Shown here: positions 1-11,377 of the stretch, one piece after another
How positions within the stretch are numbered: position 1 is the stretch's first letter
How the letters are laid out: each line of letters opens with the position of its first letter
Assembly: GCF_000820085.1 (NCBI RefSeq)
Contig: NZ_CDBN01000021.1
Span: 248,001-312,000 of the forward strand
Length of the DNA stretch: 64,000 nucleotides
Source: Aeromonas sanarellii
GTDB taxonomy: Bacteria > Pseudomonadota > Gammaproteobacteria > Enterobacterales > Aeromonadaceae
Reading direction: 5' to 3'
Program-made: the position numbers and the translations under genes
The notes under the pieces: generated by a model
The model's database searches: none
The model's input: the letters and a program-made list of their open reading frames with translations, nothing else
Told to the model about the DNA's origin: nothing

Positions 1-312
1 TCGTCCCTGCGCATCAGGAGGCCTCGGGGTCGTCCCCGAGGGGCAGCGGGGCTGCCGGTCGGTCTCAATGATGCCCCAAGACGATACCGGATGCCAGCGG
101 GTTGCTCGGCCACACGCCAGGCTGGCGGATATTGCAACGAACGGCACAGAATATTGCGCAATTCGACTTGCGCCCGCCGTCACAATCCGTAATGTGGACA
201 GACACATTCTTCGCAACCCATATTTTGTGAACACCTTGTAAACGGCCTGCGCCGGGCGAGGGGCACGGGTGCAACACACGGTTTCTATAGCAGCTATCCA
301 GGGTAGGACATT
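1..312. other. Upstream region of asd, no gene seen
   Basis: No convincing coding sequence is seen. Two adjacent GC-rich hairpins can be drawn at the left edge: CCTCGGGG (22-29) with CCCCGAGG (34-41), then GGCAG (42-46) with CTGCC (52-56). No T-run follows, so they are not an ordinary terminator. A palindrome AATGTG-N6-CACATT lies at 191-208. The asd promoter must lie here. I looked for a lysine riboswitch, which controls lysine-pathway genes in some relatives, and did not recognise one. Confidence 0.4.
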
Positions 313-1425
313 ATGAAAAAAGTAGGTTTGGTCGGTTGGCGTGGCATGGTGGGTTCGGTCCTGATGAGCCGGATGCAGGAAGAGAAGGATTTTGCCCGCA
401 TTCAACCCACCTTCTTCACCACCTCCCAGGCCGGTGAGGCCGCCCCCAACTTCGGCGTCGATGCCGGCATCCTGCAGGATGCCTTCGACATCGAGGCACT
501 GGCCGCACAGGACGTCATCATCACCGCCCAGGGCGGCGACTACACCAAGGATGTCTATCCGCGCCTGAAAGCCGCCGGCTGGCAGGGCTACTGGATCGAC
601 GCCGCCTCCTCCCTGCGCATGGAGAAGGACGCGGTCATCATCCTGGATCCGGTCAACGGTGACGTCATCGAGCGGGCGCTGGATGACGGCGTCAAGACCT
701 TCGTCGGCGGCAACTGTACCGTCAGCCTGATGCTGCTGGCCCTGGGCGGTCTGTTCAAGGCCGATCTGGTGGAGTGGGTGAGCGTGGCCACCTATCAGGC
801 GGCTTCCGGCGGGGGCGCGCGCCATATGCGCGAGCTGGTTACCCAGATGGGGCTTCTACGTGATGAAGTGGCGGTGGAGCTGGCGGATCCCGCCTCCGCC
901 ATCCTCGACATCGAGCGCAAGATCACCGAGAAGACCCGCTCCGGCACCCTACCGGTGGACAACTTCGGCGTGCCGCTGGCCGGCGGCCTCATCCCCTGGA
1001 TCGACACCAAGCTCGACAACGGCCAGAGCCGCGAGGAGTGGAAGGGCCAGGCCGAGACCAACAAGATCCTTGGGCTAGAAGACGCCGCCATTCCGGTTGA
1101 TGGTCTGTGCGTGCGCATCGGCGCCCTGCGCTGCCACAGCCAGGCGTTCACCATCAAGCTGAAGAAGGATGTGCCGCTGGCCGAGATCGAAACCCTGCTG
1201 GCTGCCCACAACGACTGGGTCAAGGTGATCCCCAACGATCGCGACATCACTGCCCGCGAGCTGACCCCGGCCGCCGTCACCGGCACCCTCAGCATCCCGG
1301 TGGGTCGTCTGCGCAAGCTCAACATGGGGCCGGAATACCTGGCCGCCTTCACCGTGGGCGACCAGCTGCTGTGGGGCGCAGCCGAACCGCTGCGCCGCAT
1401 GCTCAACATCCTGTTGGCCCGCTGA
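313..1425 (+). CDS. asd: Aspartate-semialdehyde dehydrogenase
   Basis: This enzyme reduces beta-aspartyl phosphate to aspartate semialdehyde with NADPH. It is the branch point to lysine, diaminopimelate, threonine and methionine, and it is cytosolic. The 370-residue product matches the E. coli enzyme (367 aa) almost end to end. The N-terminal [10 protein letters not shown] is the NADP-binding loop, GGNCTVSLM carries the catalytic cysteine, and [10 protein letters not shown] and the C-terminal [15 protein letters not shown] are family hallmarks. The ATG is preceded by AGGA at a normal distance. The gene stands alone and ends in a hairpin shared with cspD, which converges on it. Confidence 0.97.
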   Translation: MKKVGLVGWRGMVGSVLMSRMQEEKDFARIQPTFFTTSQAGEAAPNFGVDAGILQDAFDIEALAAQDVIITAQGGDYTKDVYPRLKAAGWQGYWIDAASSLRMEKDAVIILDPVNGDVIERALDDGVKTFVGGNCTVSLMLLALGGLFKADLVEWVSVATYQAASGGGARHMRELVTQMGLLRDEVAVELADPASAILDIERKITEKTRSGTLPVDNFGVPLAGGLIPWIDTKLDNGQSREEWKGQAETNKILGLEDAAIPVDGLCVRIGALRCHSQAFTIKLKKDVPLAEIETLLAAHNDWVKVIPNDRDITARELTPAAVTGTLSIPVGRLRKLNMGPEYLAAFTVGDQLLWGAAEPLRRMLNILLAR

Positions 1426-1504
1426 GCATAGGCCGCGAGCAAGTCCCCGAAGCACAGCAAGGAAGGCCTGGCCTTTCTTGTTGTGTGAGGCGGCAAGGCC
1501 AATA

Positions 1505-1536
1505 AAAAAACGGCATCCCTGCAGGATGCCGTTTTT
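1505..1536. terminator. Bidirectional terminator between asd and cspD
   Basis: A perfect hairpin, ACGGCATCC with GGATGCCGT around a CTGCA loop, is flanked by an A-run on the left and a T-run on the right. It can stop transcription from both converging genes. Confidence 0.85.
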
Positions 1537-1556
1537 CAATTTATCCAGTCTGACTC

Positions 1557-1775
1557 TTACATGTTCTGTGCTTCGTTTGGCACGATGACAGAGGCGTGAT
1601 TTCCTTTCGGCCCCTGCTGCAGTTCAAAATTGACTGCCTGACCCGCTTTCAGGGTCTTGTAACCTTCCATTTGAATCGTGGAGTAGTGAGCGAAGATATC
1701 TTCACCACCGCCTTCCGGACAGATAAACCCAAATCCTTTTGCGTTGTTGAACCACTTGACTGTTCCGGTTGCCAT
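1557..1775 (-). CDS. cspD: Cold-shock-domain protein CspD
   Basis: A 72-residue single cold-shock domain. The RNA-binding motifs KGFGFI (RNP1) and DIFAHY (RNP2-like) are intact, and the sequence through [12 protein letters not shown] is nearly identical to E. coli CspD. In E. coli this is a single-stranded DNA/RNA-binding inhibitor of replication made in stationary phase rather than by cold. It is divergent from clpS-clpA, the same arrangement as in E. coli, which supports CspD over a general Csp. The start ATG follows AAAGGA. The 228-base gap to clpS holds both promoters. Confidence 0.93.
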   Translation of the reverse strand: MATGTVKWFNNAKGFGFICPEGGGEDIFAHYSTIQMEGYKTLKAGQAVNFELQQGPKGNHASVIVPNEAQNM

Positions 1776-2003
1776 ACATCTACATCCTTTTATTGATTAC
1801 CCTGAAGTCGTTGAGTAACCTGCGCCGGCCTTATATAACTAGGGCATGACCCCATAGCAGACGGGCGCCGATTAGCAAGTAACCAATCTAGTCCAACTTT
1901 TAAGCGAGTCAAGAAGTTGTTAACAACCGATGTGATCTGGTTAACAAGTCTATTGACAATCGAGAACGAGACGGTAGTAATCTAGAGGTACCAAAGCACA
2001 ATT

Positions 2004-2321
2004 ATGAGCAAGCAGAAAGAACTCTTTGCTAATGAAGAGATTGCAGAAGCAGAGAAAACGAAGCTGCAACCGCCACCCATGTACAAGGTTGTCCTGAACA
2101 ACGATGACTACACACCGATGGAGTTCGTGGTGGAGGTGCTGCAAAGGTTCTTTGGTATGGATCTGGAGAAGGCCACTCAGGTGATGCTGAGCGTGCATTA
2201 TAGTGGTAAGGGAGTCTGCGGCACCTTTACCGCCGAAATTGCCGAAACCAAGGTGGTCCAGGTCAACACCTATTCACGTAACAACGAACATCCACTGCTA
2301 TGTACCATGGAAAAGGCTTGA
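2004..2321 (+). CDS. clpS: ATP-dependent Clp protease adaptor ClpS
   Basis: A 105-residue adaptor that binds the N-domain of ClpA and delivers N-degron substrates, whose N-terminal residue is Leu, Phe, Trp or Tyr, to ClpAP. The core is typical: [21 protein letters not shown] carries the Asn-Asp-Asp pocket residues, followed by [13 protein letters not shown] with the conserved histidine and ending in [11 protein letters not shown]. It lies 60 bases upstream of clpA on the same strand, presumably in one transcript. The transferases that create its substrates (bpt, aat) are encoded 2.5 kb away. Confidence 0.97.
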   Translation: MSKQKELFANEEIAEAEKTKLQPPPMYKVVLNNDDYTPMEFVVEVLQRFFGMDLEKATQVMLSVHYSGKGVCGTFTAEIAETKVVQVNTYSRNNEHPLLCTMEKA

Positions 2322-2381
2322 AGCTGATGACTTGATGGCGATAACGACACCGCATTGTTGCTGTACTGAGGGGAGGTGCCT

Positions 2382-4634
2382 ATGTTGAACAAAGATCTAG
2401 AAAAGACGCTGAACGAGGCTTTCAAGCTGGCCCGTGACGAGCGCCACGAATTCATGACCGTCGAGCACCTGTTGTTAGCCCTGCTGGATAACAGCTCAGC
2501 CCATGAGGCGCTGAGTTCATGTGGTGCGGACGTGGAGCAGATGCGCAAGGAGATCCGCGCATTCATCAATCAAACGACCCCGCTCATTCCCCGTGATGAT
2601 GAAGACAGGGAAACCCAGCCGACCCTGGGCTTCCAGCGCGTGCTGCAACGGGCCGTGTTCCATGTCCAGTCCTCCGGCAACACCGAGGTGAGCGGTGCGA
2701 ATGTGCTGGTCGCCATCTTCAGCGAGCAGGAGTCCCAGGCGGCCTATTTCCTGAAAAAGGCCGAAGTCAGCCGACTCGATGTGGTGAACTTCCTCTCCCA
2801 CGGGGTGCGCAAAGACAGCAAGCCCGAGAGTGGTGGCGGCAATGCCGAGTCCGACGATGAGGTCTCTTCCGCCCAGATCGAGAGTTTTGCCACCAACCTC
2901 AACCAGCTGGTACTGGAGGGGCGTATCGATCCGCTCATCGGCCGCGATCAGGAGCTCAACCGCACCATTCAGGTGCTGTGCCGCCGTCGCAAGAACAACC
3001 CGCTGCTGGTGGGGGAGGCCGGGGTGGGCAAGACAGCCATCGCCGAGGGGCTGGCCTATCGCATCGTCAAGGGCGATGTGCCCGAGGTGATCGCGGGCAG
3101 CACCATCTATTCCCTGGACATGGGCTCCCTGCTGGCGGGGACCAAATACCGCGGTGACTTCGAGAAGCGCCTCAAGGTGCTGCTCAAGCAGATTGAGCGC
3201 CAGGAAGGGGCCATCCTCTTCATCGACGAGATCCACACCATCATAGGGGCAGGGGCAGCCTCCGGCGGCCAGCTGGATGCGGCCAACCTCATCAAGCCGC
3301 TGCTCTCCAATGGCTTGCTGCGCTGTGTAGGCTCGACCACCTACCAGGAATATTCCCAGATCTTCGAGAAAGACCGTGCCCTGGCCCGTCGATTCCAGAA
3401 GATCGACATCGTCGAGCCGAGCCTGGATGACACGACCCGCATCCTGATGGGGCTCAAGAGCCGTTATGAGTCTCACCATGGCGTGCGCTATACCGTCAAG
3501 GCGATCCGTGCCGCCGTGGAGCTCTCCGCCAAGTACATCAATGATCGCCACCTGCCGGACAAGGCCATCGACGTGATCGACGAGGCGGGGGCTGGGCAAC
3601 GCCTGCTGCCGGTCAGCAAGCGCAAGAAGGTGATCAATGTGCCGGAAATCGAGGCCATCGTTGCCAAGATTGCCCGCATTCCCGAAAAGTCCGTCTCCTC
3701 TTCCGACAAGGAAGTGCTGAAGAACCTGGAGCGCAACCTCAAGATGGTGGTGTTCGGCCAGGACAAGGCCATCATGGTATTGACCGATGCCATCCGTCTG
3801 TCCCGCTCCGGCCTTGGCAACGAGCGCCGTCCTGTCGGCTGCTTCCTGTTTGCCGGCCCGACCGGGGTGGGCAAGACCGAGGTCACCCAGCAACTGGGCA
3901 AGGCGCTCGGGGTCGAGGTGCTGCGTTTCGACATGTCGGAGTACATGGAGCGTCACACCGTCTCCCGCCTGATCGGGGCGCCTCCCGGCTACGTGGGGTT
4001 CGAGCAGGGCGGCCTGCTGACCGACTCCGTGCTCAAGCACCCGCACTCGGTCGTGCTGCTTGACGAGATCGAGAAGGCGCACCCGGACGTGTTCAACCTG
4101 CTGCTGCAGGTGATGGACAACGGCACCCTGACGGACAACAACGGGCGCAAGGCCGATTTTCGCAACGTGATCCTGGTGATGACCACCAACGCAGGGGTGC
4201 AGGAGACCCAGCGCAAGTCCATCGGCTTCCAGCAGCAGGACATGAGCCACGATGCCATGGCGGTGATCAACAAGACCTTCAGCCCGGAGTTTCGCAACCG
4301 GCTGGATCACATCATCTGGTTCAACCATCTGGACATGGCGGTGATCCATCAGGTCGTCGACAAGTTCATCGTCGAGCTGCAGGTTCAGCTGGACGCCAAG
4401 GGAGTCTCGCTCGAGGTATCGGAAGAGGCGCGACACTGGCTGGCCGAGAAGGGCTATGATCGGGCAATGGGAGCCAGACCCATGGGACGGGTCATTCAGG
4501 AACACCTCAAGAAGCCTCTGGCCAACGAGATCCTGTTCGGTTCACTGGTCGATGGCGGTGTGGTGAGGGTCGAACTGGTGAACAACAGCCTCAGCTTTGA
4601 TTTTCAGGTCAACGTTGAAGCTGTATCCCACTAA
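2382..4634 (+). CDS. clpA: ClpA, ATPase subunit of the ClpAP protease
   Basis: A Hsp100 unfoldase that feeds substrates to ClpP. The 750-residue product has an N-domain (residues 1-150, EFMTVEHLLLALL), an AAA-1 module with Walker A GEAGVGKT and Walker B ILFIDEIH, and an AAA-2 module with GPTGVGKT and VVLLDEIEKAHPDV. The ClpP-docking loop should lie in AAA-2. I chose the ATG of MLNKDLEKTLN because it follows GGGGAGGTGCCT and matches the E. coli start; an ATG two codons upstream (2376) is inside that ribosome binding site. No clpP lies in the window. A shared terminator separates it from the convergent infA. Confidence 0.97.
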   Translation: MLNKDLEKTLNEAFKLARDERHEFMTVEHLLLALLDNSSAHEALSSCGADVEQMRKEIRAFINQTTPLIPRDDEDRETQPTLGFQRVLQRAVFHVQSSGNTEVSGANVLVAIFSEQESQAAYFLKKAEVSRLDVVNFLSHGVRKDSKPESGGGNAESDDEVSSAQIESFATNLNQLVLEGRIDPLIGRDQELNRTIQVLCRRRKNNPLLVGEAGVGKTAIAEGLAYRIVKGDVPEVIAGSTIYSLDMGSLLAGTKYRGDFEKRLKVLLKQIERQEGAILFIDEIHTIIGAGAASGGQLDAANLIKPLLSNGLLRCVGSTTYQEYSQIFEKDRALARRFQKIDIVEPSLDDTTRILMGLKSRYESHHGVRYTVKAIRAAVELSAKYINDRHLPDKAIDVIDEAGAGQRLLPVSKRKKVINVPEIEAIVAKIARIPEKSVSSSDKEVLKNLERNLKMVVFGQDKAIMVLTDAIRLSRSGLGNERRPVGCFLFAGPTGVGKTEVTQQLGKALGVEVLRFDMSEYMERHTVSRLIGAPPGYVGFEQGGLLTDSVLKHPHSVVLLDEIEKAHPDVFNLLLQVMDNGTLTDNNGRKADFRNVILVMTTNAGVQETQRKSIGFQQQDMSHDAMAVINKTFSPEFRNRLDHIIWFNHLDMAVIHQVVDKFIVELQVQLDAKGVSLEVSEEARHWLAEKGYDRAMGARPMGRVIQEHLKKPLANEILFGSLVDGGVVRVELVNNSLSFDFQVNVEAVSH

Positions 4635-4654
4635 CCTGTGCGAGTGCCAGCAAT

Positions 4655-4692
4655 AGCAAAAAACCCCAACCGAAAGGCTGGGGTTTTTTGCT
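4655..4692. terminator. Bidirectional terminator between clpA and infA
   Basis: A long hairpin, AGCAAAAAACCCCAACC pairing with GGCTGGGGTTTTTTGCT around GAAA, sits between the converging clpA and infA and has an A-run and a T-run on its two sides. Confidence 0.88.
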
Positions 4693-4703
4693 GAATTCCT
4701 GGC

Positions 4704-5703
<1,000 letters not shown>

Positions 5704-5707
<4 letters not shown>

Positions 5708-6411
5708 AGGCTGATTCTCCTCGGTTGCCAGCAACCGTCCCGCAGTGGTTGCCGGGTCAGGTTTGCCAATGTGGCCAGAAAGCGGTGTCTGGGCCATTCC
5801 TGGACCCCCAGGGTGGCCAGAAAAGGGTTCTGCATCTGGCAGTCGATGAGGGCGCCGCCATGGTGGGCGAAATGACGGCAGAGTGCCACCATGGCCAGTT
5901 TGGCGCCGTTGTCGATGCGGCTGAACATGGATTCACCGCAGAAGAGGCGGCCAAGGGAGAGACCATAGAGCCCAGCCTGCAGCCGATCATCCTGCCAGAT
6001 CTCGACGGAGTGAGCATGGCCGAGCCGATGCAGTTGCCGATAGGCGTCGATCATGGGGGCACTGATCCAGGTGCCGCTGGCACCGCGACGAGGGGCGGCG
6101 CAGGCCGCGATCACCTCGTCGAAGGCACGATCGATGAACACCTCGAAGGACGTGCGGCGAATGCACTTCTGCAGGCTGCGGCCTATGTGGAGTTCGTCGG
6201 GCACGATGACTCCCCTGGGGTCCGGTGACCACCACAACAATGGCTGATGGGGTTCATTCCATGGAAAGATCCCGCTGTGGTAAGCTGCCAGCAATCGAGC
6301 AGGGGAGAGATCCCCCCCTATCGCCAGCAGCCCGTTGGGCTCTTCCAGCGCATGGCTGGGGGAGGGAAACCAGCACAGCTCATCATCCAGTTCGGTAAGA
6401 TAGCGAGACAT
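5704..6411 (-). CDS. aat: Leucyl/phenylalanyl-tRNA-protein transferase
   Basis: Aat adds Leu or Phe to proteins with N-terminal Lys or Arg, creating N-degrons read by ClpS. The 235-residue product shows the family core in order: FPSP, EPNGLLAIGGDLSPARLLAAYHSGIFPW, WWSPDPRGV, GTWI, LGHAHSVEIW, GESMFS and HGGALIDCQ. The ATG at 6411 (MSRYLTELDD) fits the family best. A second ATG at 6426 would leave only 2 bases to the divergent gene on the other strand. It is the first gene of the aat-bpt pair. Confidence 0.94.
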
Positions 6412-6428
6412 AAGGCAGAGGTTCATAG

Positions 6429-6899
6429 ATGAAGGCCATTATCCTGATAGTATCCAGCTTGCTTGGCTTTGTCACGGCACCCGCCTGGGGCGCCGTGTAT
6501 GAGCGCAACACGGCGCGTCCGGTGGAGCAGGTGGTCTTTGGCCAGGTCGATACGGTGCGCAACATCACCCAGCGCCAGGTGGTGGAGTCCGAGCATACCG
6601 GCTGGAAGACCCTGGGAGGTGCCGTGCTCGGCGGCCTGCTCGGCAATCAGTTTGGCGGCGGCCACGGGCGTGAGATTGCCACTGCCGTCGGGGCGCTGGC
6701 GGGGGCGGCCGCGGTGCAACATTACCAGTCCGGGGGCAGCGTGGTGGAGAACAAGCTGGTGGAACTCCTGATCAGGAGCGATCAGGACAGGCTCATCAAC
6801 GTGATCCAGGATTACGATCCGGCCATGGTGTTTGCACAGGGAGACAAGGTGCGCATCCTCTATTTCAACGATGGGGTGCGGGTCGACAAGACTTACTGA
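6429..6899 (+). CDS. Glycine-zipper envelope protein
   Basis: A 156-residue protein with a clear signal peptide (MKAIILIVSSLLGFVTAPAWG, cut before AVYERN). There is no lipobox cysteine, so a periplasmic or outer-membrane-associated product is likely. Residues about 57-95 are a glycine zipper (GGAVLGGLLGNQFGGGHG, then ATAVGALAGAAA) of the kind found in SlyB/Pcp-like and other 2TM proteins. The C-terminal part (VRILYFNDGVRVDKTY) resembles small beta-rich domains found in these families. It is divergent from aat with only a few bases between starts, so their promoters must overlap the coding regions. The exact function is unknown; a role in envelope integrity is a guess. Confidence 0.8.
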   Translation: MKAIILIVSSLLGFVTAPAWGAVYERNTARPVEQVVFGQVDTVRNITQRQVVESEHTGWKTLGGAVLGGLLGNQFGGGHGREIATAVGALAGAAAVQHYQSGGSVVENKLVELLIRSDQDRLINVIQDYDPAMVFAQGDKVRILYFNDGVRVDKTY

Positions 6900-6999
6900 C
6901 GACTCGGTGGGCAGGGAGCCCTGGGGAAGGAAAATGACCCGGCGGCCACCGCAAGGGGCGCCGGGCGGAACTACACGGAGTGTCTTTCGTGAGGCATTG

Positions 7000-8241
7000 T
7001 CAGGCGTTCTGGGCGACTATCTTGTCGCGCCCGGTGTTCTTGGCCTGATACAGCTGGCGATCGGCCTCGCAGAGCGCCTCGTCCATGGAGAGCCGCCCGA
7101 CATTGATGACGCCAAAACTGGCGCGCACAAACAGCGGTGTCTCCCGTGACAACGGTTGCTGGCGCATCTGTTGCCGCAATCCCTCCAGCCGCTTGAGCAG
7201 CACGGGGACGGAGCAGTGGGGCACCATCAGGGCGAACTCCTCGCCTCCGAAGCGGGCTATCATGGCATCCGGGAAGAACTGGGTGAGCAGCCGGGTCAGG
7301 TGGCAGAGCAACTGATCGCCGATGGCGTGGCCCCAGTGATCGTTAACCTGCTTGAAATGATCCACGTCCAGCACGCACAGGGCGAGCGGTGCCTGTTGAC
7401 GCTGATGCTCCTCGAACCACTTCTGTCCCTCGTTGAACCAGTAGCGCCGGTTGTAGAGCCCGGTCAGGTAGTCGCGATTGGCCGACTCCTGAATGCTGGT
7501 GAACTGTTCCAGTGCCTCCAGATTGTGGCTGACCCGGCACTGCAGTTCCTCGGGCTCGAACGGCTGGTTGAGAAAGTCGTTCGCCCCCTGCTTGAGGTAA
7601 CGGGCCGAGAGGCCGTGCTTGTCCGACACCGAGATGCCGATGATGGCGAGCTGCTGCTTGCTGTAGCGTTCGCGCAGCATCCGCACCAGGCTGATGCCGT
7701 CGATCTCCGGCATGTAGTAGTCCACCAGCATGAGCCGGATGGCGGGATGCTGCTCGAGCAGGGCCAGGGCATCCCGGGCACAGTTGGCCTCGTGAACCTG
7801 CAGCAGTTGCTTGCGCAGCTGGGCCGCGGTGCGATGGCGGGAGGTGAGCGAGTCATCGACCACTAGCACTTCGATGGCCTGGTTGAGGTAGAGGCGGTGC
7901 ACCAGGCTGACGGCGTATTGCAGGGAGTGGCGTGAATCCTTCATCACGTAGTCCAGCACCCCGGCCTCCAGCCAGGCCTCCCGCTTCTCCTCGCTGATGT
8001 CGGCGGTGAGGATAACCACCGGCAACCCGCGAGCCAGCAGTACGTTGACGGCTTCCCCGCCGGGGGCGTCAGGCAGGGTGAGATCTACCAGGGCGACCAC
8101 GTACTCTTCGCCATGACAGTCGCGTGCCCCTTCCAGGGTGTCGAACGCATCGATTTCCAGCCCGGTCTGCTGCGCAATGGCCTGGGTCAGCATGCGGCGA
8201 ACCGTCAGGCTGTCTTCCACAATCATGATTTTCCGTTTCAT
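7000..8241 (-). CDS. Response regulator with two receiver domains and a GGDEF diguanylate cyclase
   Basis: A 413-residue cytosolic regulator. The first receiver (residues 1-120) has the acidic pair in VEDS and phospho-acceptor Asp53 in ALVDLTLPD. The second (about 123-240) has VVDDS and Asp174 in MLVDYYMPEIDG. The C-terminal GGDEF domain (about 255-413) has RDYLTGLYNRRYW, DVDHFKQVND and an intact GGEEF active site (332-336), so it should make c-di-GMP. The product-inhibition RxxD motif that normally lies five residues before GGEEF is absent. No histidine kinase gene is adjacent, and the phosphodonor is unknown. It lies downstream of trxB behind a terminator. Confidence 0.9.
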   Translation of the reverse strand: MKRKIMIVEDSLTVRRMLTQAIAQQTGLEIDAFDTLEGARDCHGEEYVVALVDLTLPDAPGGEAVNVLLARGLPVVILTADISEEKREAWLEAGVLDYVMKDSRHSLQYAVSLVHRLYLNQAIEVLVVDDSLTSRHRTAAQLRKQLLQVHEANCARDALALLEQHPAIRLMLVDYYMPEIDGISLVRMLRERYSKQQLAIIGISVSDKHGLSARYLKQGANDFLNQPFEPEELQCRVSHNLEALEQFTSIQESANRDYLTGLYNRRYWFNEGQKWFEEHQRQQAPLALCVLDVDHFKQVNDHWGHAIGDQLLCHLTRLLTQFFPDAMIARFGGEEFALMVPHCSVPVLLKRLEGLRQQMRQQPLSRETPLFVRASFGVINVGRLSMDEALCEADRQLYQAKNTGRDKIVAQNA

Positions 8242-8258
8242 TCTGCTCCTTAAAAAGA

Positions 8259-8286
8259 AAAGGGCATGCCGGTTGGCATGCCCTTT
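8259..8286 (-). terminator. Terminator after trxB
   Basis: A perfect 12-base-pair hairpin, AAAGGGCATGCC with GGCATGCCCTTT and loop GGTT, lies between trxB and the downstream cyclase gene. It suggests the two are transcribed separately. Confidence 0.8.
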
Positions 8287-8298
8287 ATATCTTTATGG

Positions 8299-9402
<1,104 letters not shown>

Positions 9403-9430
9403 TCATCTACCTCCCCTCGCGGGGACGCGA

Positions 9431-10546
9431 TCAGTTCAACAGGGTCAGGGGATCCGTGTAGGCCAGGTTGTGGGCCACGGCGACCTCCTTGCAGGTGATC
9501 TTGCCCGCCATCACGTTCAGGCCGTGCCGCAGGTGGGGATCGCTGAGCAGTGCGTTGCGATAGCCCTGTTCGGCCAGCTTGATGATGAAGGGCAGGGTGG
9601 CGTTGTTCAGGGCCACGGTGGAGGTGCGTGCCACGGCGCCCGGCATGTTGGCCACGCAGTAGTGCACCACGTCGTCGACGATGAAGGTGGGATCCTCATG
9701 GGTGGTGGCATGGGAGGTCTCGACGCAGCCGCCTTGATCGATGGCCACGTCCACGATGGCCGACCCCGGCTTCATGCGGGCAATGTGGTCACGGCTGACA
9801 AGTTTTGGCGCAGTGGCGCCCGGTACCAGCACGCCACCGATGACCAGGTCTGCCGCCAGCAGATGGCGCTCCAGGGTCTCGCGGTTGGAGTAGACCACCT
9901 TGGCGGCGCCCTGGAACTCGCTGTCGAGACGGCGCAGGGTATCGATGTTGTTGTCGAGTATGGTGACGTCGGCACGCAGGCCGATGGCCATGCGGGCTGC
10001 GTTGGAGCCCACCACGCCGCCGCCGATGATCACCACCTTGGCCGGTTCCACGCCGGGCACGCCGCCGAGCAGCACGCCGCTACCGCCGCGGGATTTCTCC
10101 AGCGCCTGGGCACCGGCCTGAATAGACATGCGTCCGGCCACCTCCGACATGGGGGCCAGCAGGGGCAGGCCGCCACGGCCGTCGGTGACGGTTTCGTAGG
10201 CGATGCAGATAGCGCCGCTGTCCACCAGCTCCCGGGTCTGGGCCAGGTCTGGCGCCAGGTGCAGGTAGGTAAAGAGGGTCTGGCCCGGACGCAGCATGGC
10301 GCGCTCGACCGCCTGGGGTTCCTTGACCTTGACGATCATCTCCGCCTTGGCGAAAACGTCTGCCGCAGAGGCCAGGATCTCGGCTCCGGCAGCCAGATAA
10401 TCTGCGTCACTGAACCCAATGCCATTTCCTGCGCCGCTTTGGACGAAAACGGTATGGTTTCGTGCTGTCAGTTCACGTACACTGGCCGGAACCATGCCTA
10501 CGCGATATTCATGGTTTTTTATTTCCTTAGGTACACCGATAATCAT
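9431..10546 (-). CDS. ald: Alanine dehydrogenase
   Basis: The enzyme catalyses NAD-dependent interconversion of L-alanine with pyruvate and ammonia. The 371-residue product is typical: [17 protein letters not shown] at the N-terminus, the catalytic lysine region KVKEPQ, the histidine in TYLHLAPD, the NAD-binding [13 protein letters not shown], and the C-terminal [14 protein letters not shown]. It is divergent from lrp across a 150-base AT-rich gap. Lrp-family proteins commonly control ald in other bacteria, so autoregulated lrp plus ald control from this gap is a reasonable inference. E. coli lacks ald at this position. Confidence 0.96.
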   Translation of the reverse strand: MIIGVPKEIKNHEYRVGMVPASVRELTARNHTVFVQSGAGNGIGFSDADYLAAGAEILASAADVFAKAEMIVKVKEPQAVERAMLRPGQTLFTYLHLAPDLAQTRELVDSGAICIAYETVTDGRGGLPLLAPMSEVAGRMSIQAGAQALEKSRGGSGVLLGGVPGVEPAKVVIIGGGVVGSNAARMAIGLRADVTILDNNIDTLRRLDSEFQGAAKVVYSNRETLERHLLAADLVIGGVLVPGATAPKLVSRDHIARMKPGSAIVDVAIDQGGCVETSHATTHEDPTFIVDDVVHYCVANMPGAVARTSTVALNNATLPFIIKLAEQGYRNALLSDPHLRHGLNVMAGKITCKEVAVAHNLAYTDPLTLLN

Positions 10547-10696
10547 GCTATCCCTCGTCTATCGATTGGTGGTTTATGTTGCCTAGATGTTAAGCGACAT
10601 TTGCGCCTAGTATATTCAGGTATTGACAGGATTTGTGACCATTATTATAAAATGACTGGTGATTCTTACCAAAAAATAGCCAAAGGATGGAATTAA

Positions 10697-11188
10697 ATGA
10701 TGGAAGCTAAGAGTCGGCTAAAGGATTTGGACAGGATTGACCGCAACATTCTGAATGAACTGCAAAAGGATGGCAGGATTTCGAACGTTGAGTTGTCCAA
10801 ACGAGTTGGCCTGAGTCCCACACCGTGTCTGGAACGGGTTCGTCGCCTGGAGCGACAAGGCTATATCGAAGGATATGCCGCCATTCTGAACCCTCATTAT
10901 CTGGACGCGTCTCTGCTGGTATTCGTGGAAATTACCCTCAATCGCGGCGCCCCCGACGTGTTCGAACAGTTCAACAAGGCTGTGCAGGTGCTCGAGGAGA
11001 TCCAGGAGTGCCATCTGGTGTCCGGTGATTTCGATTATCTGCTCAAGACCCGCGTCAGCGACATGTCCGCCTATCGCCGCCTGCTGGGGGAAACCCTGCT
11101 GCGTCTGCCCGGCGTCAACGACACCCGCACCTATGTGGTGATGGAAGAGGTCAAACAGAGCAGTCGTCTGGTGATCAGCACCCGATAA
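10697..11188 (+). CDS. lrp: Leucine-responsive regulatory protein
   Basis: A global feast-famine regulator. The 163-residue product has an N-terminal helix-turn-helix (LDRIDRNILNELQKDGRISNVELSKRVGLSPTPCLERVRRLE) and a C-terminal RAM/AsnC domain that binds leucine (GDFDYLLKTRV, PGVNDTRTYVVMEEVK). It is nearly identical to E. coli Lrp and, as there, lies directly upstream of ftsK. Two ATG codons are adjacent; the first is spaced better from AAGGA. It ends in its own terminator, so ftsK probably has a separate promoter. Confidence 0.96.
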   Translation: MMEAKSRLKDLDRIDRNILNELQKDGRISNVELSKRVGLSPTPCLERVRRLERQGYIEGYAAILNPHYLDASLLVFVEITLNRGAPDVFEQFNKAVQVLEEIQECHLVSGDFDYLLKTRVSDMSAYRRLLGETLLRLPGVNDTRTYVVMEEVKQSSRLVISTR

Positions 11189-11237
11189 GCGGGGTTGTGC
11201 TGTGACTTGCTCGTTCCATGACGAGTCACGATAGTCA

Positions 11238-11264
11238 GAAACGAGCGGCCGGTCCGCTCGTTTC
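11238..11264 (+). terminator. Terminator after lrp
   Basis: The 11-base-pair hairpin GAAACGAGCGG with CCGCTCGTTTC is followed by a T-rich stretch. It lies between lrp and ftsK. Confidence 0.75.
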
Positions 11265-11377
11265 TTCATTATTGCTGTTTCACGGCCCGCCTTCAGGCAC
11301 TGGCTGACAACCGGTGGGCTTTTCAGGGATACTAGGCCCCCTATCCCGCATTCATGTTTTCACAAAGGAGCCGGAGT

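Noticed and set aside
1..312. Lysine riboswitch upstream of asd
   Set aside because: Hairpins exist but the conserved lysine-aptamer core sequences were not recognised; a covariance search would settle it.
2517..4505. 662-codon frame antisense to clpA
   Set aside because: High GC third positions of clpA remove stops on the opposite strand. The product (rich in His, Gln, Leu, Asp) resembles no family and clpA is unquestionable.
4635..4703. tRNA-Ser expected beside infA as in E. coli
   Set aside because: Only a terminator hairpin is present; no cloverleaf can be drawn.
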